Part shown: positions 58,497 through 64,000 of the stretch, in pieces
Position numbering within the stretch: the first letter of the stretch is position 1
Layout: each line of letters opens with the position of its first letter
From: an uncultured Prevotella sp.
Lineage (GTDB): Bacteria > Bacteroidota > Bacteroidia > Bacteroidales > Bacteroidaceae
Direction of reading: 5' to 3'
Length of the DNA stretch: 64,000 nucleotides
Assembly (NCBI GenBank): GCA_900314935.1
Contig: OMXE01000001.1
Coordinates: 1 to 64,000, forward strand
The notes under the pieces: model-generated
Databases searched by the model: none
The model's input: only the letters and a program-made list of their open reading frames with translations
What the model was told of the DNA's origin: nothing
Made by a program: the position numbers and the translations under genes

Positions 58497-60305
58497 ATGT
58501 CGGATATCATACAAGTCTTACCAGACAGTGTAGCCAACCAGATCGCAGCCGGAGAAGTGATACAACGACCGGCTTCAGTAATCAAGGAACTGGTGGAAAA
58601 CGCTGTGGATGCAGGTGCACAACATATCCAGGTGATTGTTGTGGATGCTGGAAGAACATCAATCCAGGTGATTGACGATGGTAAGGGTATGTCTGAGACC
58701 GATGCGCGTCTTTCTTTTGAACGACACGCCACCTCGAAGATTCGCTCGGCAGACGATCTCTTTGCCTTGCACACCATGGGGTTCCGTGGTGAAGCCTTGG
58801 CAAGTATTGCTGCTGTGGCTCAGGTGGAGCTGAAGACCAGAAGGACAGAGGATGAGTTAGGAACAGTTCTTTCATTGTCAGGGAGTAAGGTTATGGGACA
58901 GCAACCCGTGGCTTGTCCTGTAGGTAGTAACTTCTTGGTGGAGAATCTGTTCTTTAATGTACCTGCAAGAAGGAAGTTCCTGAAATCAAATGCCACTGAA
59001 TTGAACAATATCCTGACGGCTTTTGAACGTATTGTACTGGTAAATCCGCAGATAGGGTTTACGTTTCATAGTAACCGTACGGAATTGTTCAATCTGCGTC
59101 CATGTGCCTTACGACAGCGAATCATTGACGTTTTCGGTAAGAAACTCAACCAAGACCTATTGCCATTAGAGGTGGAAACGACAGTTTGCAAGATCCATGG
59201 CTTTGTGGGTAAACCCGAATCAGCGAAGAAGAAAGGAGCCTATCAGTTCTTCTTTGTCAACGGTCGTTACATGAGGCACCCTTACTTCCACAAGGCTGTG
59301 CAGAACGCATTCGAAAGATTGGTTCCTACAGGAGAGCAGGTACCGTACTTTATATATTTCGATGTTCCTGCAGAGGATATAGATGTAAATATCCATCCTA
59401 CAAAAACAGAGATTAAGTTTGAGAACGAGCAGACTATCTGGCAGATTCTGATGGCTGCGGTAAGAGAAGCCGTGGGGAAATTCAATGACGTACCCTCGAT
59501 AGATTTCGACACAGTGGGTAAGCCGGATATTCCAGTGTTCAATCCGTCGTCAGAAGCAGTAGAGAAACCTCATCTGCGTGTGGATCCTCAGTATAATCCG
59601 TTCAAGCAACAGACTCCTGTGTGGAAAGGTGCTCCGGTGAAGGATTGGGAGCAGCTCTATGATGGTCTGGAGCGGCAGGAACCTGAGCAAACGAACCTCT
59701 TTCAGGCGTCCTCGCAAGATCAGGATCAGGAAGTGGCTACGGAAAAGTCGCAGAATCACTACCAATACAAGGGGTGTTATATCATGACGGCAGTGAAATC
59801 AGGATTGATGATCATTGATCAGCATCGCGCGCATGTACGTATTTTATATAATCAGTACATGCAGTTGTTCAAGAATCATTCCTCCACGTCGCAGAAAATG
59901 TTGTTCCCGGAAGTTGTGCAGTTTCCTCCCTCAGAGGCAGTCATACTCGAGAAGGTGATTCCTGAGATGGAACATCTGGGGTTTGAATTGACAAACCTGG
60001 GTAACTGCAGCTATGCCATCAATGCTGTTCCAACCGGACTCGACGGGGTAAATATGGTGAACTTAGTACAATCAATGGTGGCCACAGCAGTGGAGCAGGG
60101 GAAGAATATGAGTGAAGAAATCCATCATGCTTTAGCCATCTGTCTGGCGCGTTGCGCAGCAATACCAAGAGGACAAGTCCTTTCGAACGAGGAAATGGAG
60201 GAAATCGTGAATCAGTTGTTTGCTTGTAGCGAGGTGAACTATACCCCGGATGGCAAAACGATACTAAACATCCTCAAACAGGAAGATATTGAGCGTTTAT
60301 TTTAA
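58497..60305 (+). CDS. mutL: DNA mismatch repair protein MutL
   Basis: 602 residues from the ATG at 58497 (an upstream in-frame start at 58419 lies inside the previous gene). N-terminal GHKL ATPase: [41 protein letters not shown] long linker, then the C-terminal dimerisation domain. The nuclease motif DQHA(x)2E(x)4E is altered to [12 protein letters not shown], lacking both Glu. It couples MutS mismatch recognition to downstream repair. Confidence 0.96.
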   Translation: MSDIIQVLPDSVANQIAAGEVIQRPASVIKELVENAVDAGAQHIQVIVVDAGRTSIQVIDDGKGMSETDARLSFERHATSKIRSADDLFALHTMGFRGEALASIAAVAQVELKTRRTEDELGTVLSLSGSKVMGQQPVACPVGSNFLVENLFFNVPARRKFLKSNATELNNILTAFERIVLVNPQIGFTFHSNRTELFNLRPCALRQRIIDVFGKKLNQDLLPLEVETTVCKIHGFVGKPESAKKKGAYQFFFVNGRYMRHPYFHKAVQNAFERLVPTGEQVPYFIYFDVPAEDIDVNIHPTKTEIKFENEQTIWQILMAAVREAVGKFNDVPSIDFDTVGKPDIPVFNPSSEAVEKPHLRVDPQYNPFKQQTPVWKGAPVKDWEQLYDGLERQEPEQTNLFQASSQDQDQEVATEKSQNHYQYKGCYIMTAVKSGLMIIDQHRAHVRILYNQYMQLFKNHSSTSQKMLFPEVVQFPPSEAVILEKVIPEMEHLGFELTNLGNCSYAINAVPTGLDGVNMVNLVQSMVATAVEQGKNMSEEIHHALAICLARCAAIPRGQVLSNEEMEEIVNQLFACSEVNYTPDGKTILNILKQEDIERLF

Positions 60306-60407
60306 TATGTAATGACAAAACGGTCGGAAATGAAGAAAAATGTGCGATTTTTTAAGTTTAATTGCACTTTTTCTTAAAAAAAGTATCGTGATATTAAAAA
60401 AAAACAT

Positions 60408-60415
60408 TACCTTTG
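60408..60415 (+). promoter_or_regulatory. -7 promoter element TACCTTTG for the OmpA-family gene
   Basis: Perfect TAnnTTTG followed by a 60-base A/T-rich leader to the ATG at 60476. Upstream is an A-rich tract; no clear -33. Confidence 0.65.
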
Positions 60416-60475
60416 TACGCAAAATAGACTGGATTCTTAAGAATTTATTATTATTGAAGTTAAAATATCAGGTTT

Positions 60476-61693
60476 ATGAAAAAGATTTTAATGCTTCTTG
60501 CTGTCGCTAGTTTTTCAACGGCAGTAATGGCTCAGGAGGAAACGACTCCTGTATTGAAGGATGGATTTGTGATGAATTCATTCTGGAGTAACTGGTTTGT
60601 AGAGGCAAATGCTTCTTATACAGCATTCTATTCTAACGAGGAGAAGTCTCTTGGTTATGCAAAGAGTCCGTTAGAGCACTTCCGTCGCAGCTATGGTCTG
60701 TCTTTCGCTATCGGTAAGCGTTTCACTCCGGTTCTGGGTCTTCGTACAAAGCTCTCTGGATTCTGGGGAAAGAGTGTTATCGGTAAGTATAGTAATCACG
60801 GTGTTAGTGGTTATGGTGACGCGCGTCTTGATGTTATGCAAACTCCAGGTGATGAGTACTGCAATGGCATCAAGTATTTCAACCTGCAGGAACAGTTCAT
60901 GGTGAACCTGAGTAACCTGTTCTGCGGTTACAATGAGGCACGTGTATGGAATGTTACTCCGTATGCTGGTCTTGGTGTTGTTCGTAACTGCTCTTATAAC
61001 ACATGGGAACTTGGAATCAGCGCTGGTATCCAGAACTCTTGGAGACTGAACGACAAGTTCAAACTCAACCTCGACCTGAACTACAACATTTGTGGTGATG
61101 ACTTCGAGGGTGAAGGTAATGTATGGGGTGGCCACAACCAGAAGAACCACGATCACTGGTTCACCGCTGAGGTTGGTCTGACCTACAGTCTTGGTAAGGC
61201 TAATTGGGATCCCGTTCCCGATGTTGATGCTATCAAGCAGCTCAGCCAGGCACAGCTCGACGCTCTGAACGCACAGCTTGCTGATGCAAACGCTGAAATC
61301 GAGCGTCTGCGCAACCAGCCCGCTCCGGAGCCCGTGGAGACCATCGTTACTCAGAGTGTAAAGGACTTCATCACTACTCCGATCTCTGTGTTCTTCAACC
61401 TGAACAAGACCGAGATTGCTGTGCTGAAGGACCTCGTAAACGTGAAGGCGCTTGCTAAGTTCGCTATCGAGAACGACCGTAGCATCCTCGTTACTGGTTA
61501 TGCTGACAGCGCTACTGGTACTCCTGAGCACAACATGTGGCTTTCTGACAAGCGTGCTGAGCGTGTAAAGAACGAGTTGATCAACATGGGTGTGAAGCCC
61601 GAGAAGATCACAACCGCTCACTTCGGTGGTGTGGAGATCCTGACCCCGATCGACTTCAACCGTCGTGCTACTGTTCAGATCACAGAAGAATAA
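60476..61693 (+). CDS. OmpA-family outer-membrane protein
   Basis: 405 residues, signal peptide 1-20 (TAVMAQ). An eight-strand-type barrel fills ~25-245. A short coiled-coil linker (QLDALNAQLADANAEIERL, ~258-278) leads to a C-terminal OmpA/peptidoglycan-binding domain (~290-405) with TGYADSATGTPEHNMWLSDKRAERV, whose conserved Asp and Arg bind diaminopimelate. It ties the outer membrane to peptidoglycan. Codon use is strongly biased, as expected of an abundant protein. Monocistronic, with its own promoter and terminator. Confidence 0.93.
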   Translation: MKKILMLLAVASFSTAVMAQEETTPVLKDGFVMNSFWSNWFVEANASYTAFYSNEEKSLGYAKSPLEHFRRSYGLSFAIGKRFTPVLGLRTKLSGFWGKSVIGKYSNHGVSGYGDARLDVMQTPGDEYCNGIKYFNLQEQFMVNLSNLFCGYNEARVWNVTPYAGLGVVRNCSYNTWELGISAGIQNSWRLNDKFKLNLDLNYNICGDDFEGEGNVWGGHNQKNHDHWFTAEVGLTYSLGKANWDPVPDVDAIKQLSQAQLDALNAQLADANAEIERLRNQPAPEPVETIVTQSVKDFITTPISVFFNLNKTEIAVLKDLVNVKALAKFAIENDRSILVTGYADSATGTPEHNMWLSDKRAERVKNELINMGVKPEKITTAHFGGVEILTPIDFNRRATVQITEE

Positions 61694-61711
61694 TTTGACA
61701 ACAAAACAAAT

Positions 61712-61750
61712 AAAAAATCTGCATTCTGTCATTGGAATGCAGATTTTTTT
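61712..61750 (+). terminator. Terminator after the OmpA-family gene
   Basis: AAAAATCTGCATTC and GAATGCAGATTTTT form a perfect stem with a ~8-base loop, ending in seven T. The next promoter begins directly after it. Confidence 0.92.
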
Positions 61751-61751
61751 G

Positions 61752-61759
61752 TATATTTG
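61752..61759 (+). promoter_or_regulatory. -7 promoter element TATATTTG for paaK
   Basis: TAnnTTTG directly after the preceding terminator, 32 bases before the ATG at 61792. The nearest upstream TTG (61732) is only 17 bases away and lies in the terminator loop. Confidence 0.55.
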
Positions 61760-61791
61760 TACCCAAATCTAACTATTAATGTTTTTAAGTG

Positions 61792-63093
61792 ATGATTTGG
61801 AATGAAAGTATGGAATGCATGGATCGCGAGCAAATGCGAGAGATTCAAAGCATCCGATTGAGAAAGATGGCGGATTATGTCTATCATAATACCCCGTTTT
61901 ACCGTAAGAAGTTTCAAGAGATGGGTCTGGAACCTGGCGATATCAAGAGTATTGATGATATCGTCAAACTTCCGTTTACGAATAAACTGGACCTGAGGGA
62001 TAACTATCCCTTCGGACTGGCAGCTGTGCCGATGAGTCAGATCGTAAGAATCCATGCCTCCTCAGGAACAACAGGCAAGCCGGTAGTGGTTCTTTATACT
62101 CGTAAGGATCTTGCCATGTGGACAGAGAGTATATCGCGAGCCTTTACGGCTTATGGCGCTGCCAAAGATGATATCTTCCAGATTTCGTACGGCTACGGAT
62201 TGTTTACAGGTGGCCTGGGCGCTCATGATGGAGCGACCAATATCGGGGCAAGTGTTATTCCCATGTCGTCAGGAAATACGCAGAAGCAGATCACGCTGAT
62301 GCACGACTTTGGTGCTACTGTGCTTTGTTGCACACCTTCGTATGCGATGTTCCTTGGTGAGGCCCTGCAGGAAAGTGAGTGGCCTCGTGAGGAATTCAAG
62401 ATAAAGATCGGTGCTTTTGGAGCTGAACCGTGGACGGAGGAGATGCGCGCAAAGCTCGAGAGCACCTTAGGCATTAAGGCATACGATATCTACGGCCTGA
62501 GTGAGATTGCAGGTCCTGGTGTGGGTTATGAGTGCGAATGCCAGAATGGTACGCATCTCAGTGAGGATTATTTCTATCCGGAAATTCTGGATCCTAATAC
62601 GGGTGAATCACTTCCTGAAGGAACCTTTGGTGAGTTGGCGTTCACTCATCTGACCAAAGAAGGAATGCCGCTGCTGCGTTACCGTACGCATGACTTGACA
62701 GCTCTGCATTATGATCGTTGTGAGTGTGGTCGTACATTGGTGAGAATGGATCGTATCCTGGGCCGTTGCGACGATATGCTGATCATCCGAGGCGTGAATG
62801 TATTCCCATCACAAATCGAAGCCGTCATCCTCAGTCTGCCGGAGTTTGAGCCTCATTTCATCCTGACTGTCGATCGTGTGAACAACACTGATACCTCTGA
62901 GCTGAAGGTCGAGGTGAAAGAAGAGTACTTCACCGATGAAATGGCTCAGTTGGTTGGTCTGCAGAAGAAACTGGAATCAGAGCTCCGCAGTGTCATCGGC
63001 ATTGGCTTCAAGGTGCGACTCGTTGAGCCGAAGAGCATCGAACGAAGTACCGGAAAGGCCAAGCGTGTATTCGATAACCGTGTATTTAAATAA
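61792..63093 (+). CDS. paaK: Phenylacetate-CoA ligase family protein
   Basis: 433 residues (ATG at 61792, one codon after an in-frame GTG). Adenylate-forming enzyme: ATP-binding P-loop IHASSGTTGKPVVV, YGLSEIAGPGVGYEC, YRTHDL, GRCDDMLIIRGVNVFPSQIE and a C-terminal Lys-containing STGKAKRVFD. It activates phenylacetate or indoleacetate with CoA. In gut Bacteroidota it is usually a two-gene unit with an ACT-domain protein, as here, and is linked to indolepyruvate/phenylpyruvate oxidoreductases elsewhere. The true acid is not readable. Confidence 0.92.
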   Translation: MIWNESMECMDREQMREIQSIRLRKMADYVYHNTPFYRKKFQEMGLEPGDIKSIDDIVKLPFTNKLDLRDNYPFGLAAVPMSQIVRIHASSGTTGKPVVVLYTRKDLAMWTESISRAFTAYGAAKDDIFQISYGYGLFTGGLGAHDGATNIGASVIPMSSGNTQKQITLMHDFGATVLCCTPSYAMFLGEALQESEWPREEFKIKIGAFGAEPWTEEMRAKLESTLGIKAYDIYGLSEIAGPGVGYECECQNGTHLSEDYFYPEILDPNTGESLPEGTFGELAFTHLTKEGMPLLRYRTHDLTALHYDRCECGRTLVRMDRILGRCDDMLIIRGVNVFPSQIEAVILSLPEFEPHFILTVDRVNNTDTSELKVEVKEEYFTDEMAQLVGLQKKLESELRSVIGIGFKVRLVEPKSIERSTGKAKRVFDNRVFK

Positions 63094-63126
63094 CAATTTA
63101 CCTGATAATCAAATATAGAGAAGAAT

Positions 63127-63552
63127 ATGAAAGCAAAACAATTATCCGTTTTCCTGGAGAATAAAGGCGGTCGGCTGACTGAAGTAACCGATGTGTTAGG
63201 AAGTGCAGGCATTAACCTGTCGGCCATGAGTATTGCAGATAATAGCGACTTTGGCATTCTGCGTTGTATCGTTTCTGATCCTGATGCAGCGTATAAGGTG
63301 CTGAAGGAAGCAGGCTTTGCCGTAAAGATTACTGACGTGATTGGCTTCACCTGTCCGAATACCAGTGGATCGCTGGCTTTGGTACTGAAGTATCTGTCGG
63401 ACAATGGCGTTTTCATTGAGTATATGTACAGTTTCGCGAATGGTGACGTAGCCAATATCGTTATACGTCCTACCGATCTTGACAGCTGTGACCGTATCCT
63501 CGAAGAGAAGAAAGTGGATCTGATTGCTGCCAGCGACTTATATCGCTTGTAA
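63127..63552 (+). CDS. Tandem ACT-domain amino-acid-binding protein
   Basis: 141 residues, two ACT folds: 1-~68 (LSVFLENKGGRLTEVTDVLGSAGINLSAMSIAD) and ~72-141 (SGSLALVLKYLSDNGVFIEYMYSFA). Such proteins sense amino acids, here probably an aromatic one given the paaK neighbour. 33 bases after paaK; likely cotranscribed and possibly a regulator of the ligase. Confidence 0.88.
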   Translation: MKAKQLSVFLENKGGRLTEVTDVLGSAGINLSAMSIADNSDFGILRCIVSDPDAAYKVLKEAGFAVKITDVIGFTCPNTSGSLALVLKYLSDNGVFIEYMYSFANGDVANIVIRPTDLDSCDRILEEKKVDLIAASDLYRL

Positions 63553-63582
63553 GCCAACGTCAAACAGAGGGATTAAGTGCGC

Positions 63583-63622
63583 CACTCTCTTAAGAATTCT
63601 CTGGAGAATTTCTGAGAGAGTG
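63583..63622 (+). terminator. Hairpin after the ACT-domain gene
   Basis: CACTCTCT (63583-63590) and AGAGAGTG (63615-63622), with inner AGAATTCTC / GAGAATTTCT pairing, form a long imperfect stem. The T-run is weak, so termination is plausible but not certain. The 22-bp-period array starts five bases later. Confidence 0.6.
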
Positions 63623-63626
63623 ACGT

Positions 63627-63687
63627 ACTTTCTATAGGAAACTGCCATACTTTGCCCTCAAAAGTGCCATAGTTTCTACAGAAAATG
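63627..63687. repeat. 22-bp-period array with GCCAT linkers, three units
   Basis: ACTTTCTATAGGAAACT (63627), ACTTTGCCCTCAAAAGT (63649) and AGTTTCTACAGAAAATG (63671), separated by GCCAT at 63644 and 63666. The exact 17+5 layout. Confidence 0.9.
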
Positions 63688-63705
63688 AAAAAAACTTCGC
63701 AAAAA

Positions 63706-63737
63706 TTTGGTGGAATAAAAAAAACATCGTACCTTTG
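63706..63737 (+). promoter_or_regulatory. Promoter of tRNA-Val
   Basis: TTTG 63706-63709, 20-base spacer, TACCTTTG 63730-63737, 18 bases before the tRNA. Confidence 0.8.
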
Positions 63738-63755
63738 CAGCGCTTTTCAAAACAA

Positions 63756-63833
63756 GGGCGTTTAGCTCAGCTGGTTTAGAGCATCTGCCTTACAAGCAGA
63801 GGGTCGGCGGTTCGAATCCGTCAACGCCCACCA
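63756..63833 (+). tRNA. tRNA-Val (anticodon TAC)
   Basis: A complete cloverleaf: acceptor GGGCGTT / AACGCCC, D-arm with AGCTCAGCTGGTTTAGAGC, anticodon stem TCTGC / GCAGA around loop CTTACAA (anticodon TAC), T-arm GGTTCGAATCC, and encoded CCA at 63831-63833. Confidence 0.97.
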
Positions 63834-63839
63834 AAACGG

Positions 63840-63869
63840 CTTCCAGTCTCATGGCTGGAAGTTTTTTTT
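63840..63869 (+). terminator. Terminator after tRNA-Val
   Basis: CTTCCAG and CTGGAAG with an eight-base loop, then eight T. Confidence 0.9.
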
Positions 63870-63922
63870 GATTAGCATAGAAAAAAAGAGGATGTGTTAG
63901 CAGGATTATCGAATATTATTGC

Positions 63923-63930
63923 TACCTTTG
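63923..63930 (+). promoter_or_regulatory. -7 promoter element TACCTTTG upstream of purB
   Basis: Perfect TAnnTTTG, 36 bases before the ATG at 63967. -33 not clear. Confidence 0.65.
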
Positions 63931-63966
63931 CAATCCATAGAATAAATACGTATTATAAAGACAGTG

Positions 63967-64000
63967 ATGAATCTTGATGTTTTGACGGCCATCTCACCGA
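63967..64000 (+). CDS. purB: Adenylosuccinate lyase, N-terminal start only (cut by window end)
   Basis: Only 11 codons are present: MNLDVLTAISP. This matches the conserved opening of bacterial PurB proteins (LTAxSPxDGRY), which act twice in purine synthesis. The call rests on this short motif and a good upstream promoter. The rest lies outside the window. Confidence 0.6.
   Translation, partial: MNLDVLTAISP

Overview
The window reads as chromosomal DNA of a Bacteroidota bacterium of the Prevotellaceae type. The evidence is the recurrent TAnnTTTG -7 promoter element, a SusC/SusD polysaccharide utilisation locus (PUL), GH97 and CBM-bearing GH77 starch enzymes, BACON and DUF6377-like proteins, and housekeeping gene orders typical of the group (DUF177-rpmF-fabH-era-der; clpP-clpX-recQ). 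No transposase, integrase, prophage or CRISPR array was seen. Almost all genes look intact. The last gene (purB) and the 5S rRNA at the left edge are cut by the window.

Layout. 1-1000: 3' end of a 5S rRNA with a terminator, then a small outer-membrane beta-barrel gene. 1002-6795: an orphan sensor histidine kinase, then DUF177-rpmF-fabH-era-der and a small lipoprotein. 6800-19309: a starch/alpha-glucan region with a SusA-like GH13, a type I pullulanase, a SusB-like GH97 and a GH77 4-alpha-glucanotransferase on the minus strand. A divergent plus-strand pair (GH3 and a CE1-type esterase) sits inside it. 19422-22309: mlaF-mlaE (minus) and lptB (plus). 22423-28053: tig, clpP, clpX, recQ. 28122-28889: a protein of unknown function.

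29251-44948: a beta-glucan-type PUL, susC-susD-SGBP-GH16-CotH-GH5-GH3, followed by a membrane-anchored HTH regulator. Several genes are translationally coupled, including a CotH-type secreted kinase-like protein between two glucanases. 44955-51898: an RDD-family gene divergent from a SpoIIM/membrane/DUF4129/DUF4350/MoxR/DUF58 cluster. 52059-60305: guaB, two parvulin-type chaperones, an OstA/LptA-like protein, a tiny membrane protein and mutL, a run largely concerned with outer-membrane biogenesis. 60476-64000: an OmpA-family protein, a phenylacetate-CoA ligase with an ACT-domain partner, tRNA-Val and the start of purB.

The most unusual signal lies in the non-coding gaps. At least seven arrays in four separate intergenic regions share an exact 22-bp period, made of a 17-bp (often palindromic) unit and a 5-bp linker. 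The linker is constant or nearly so within most arrays, most often GCCAT or its complement ATGGC. The largest cluster, between the PUL and its regulator, also has a 61-bp near-perfect inverted repeat around two of its arrays. I do not recognise this architecture. Separately, three genes (era and both GH3 genes) carry in-frame stretches that look like intergenic microrepeats.
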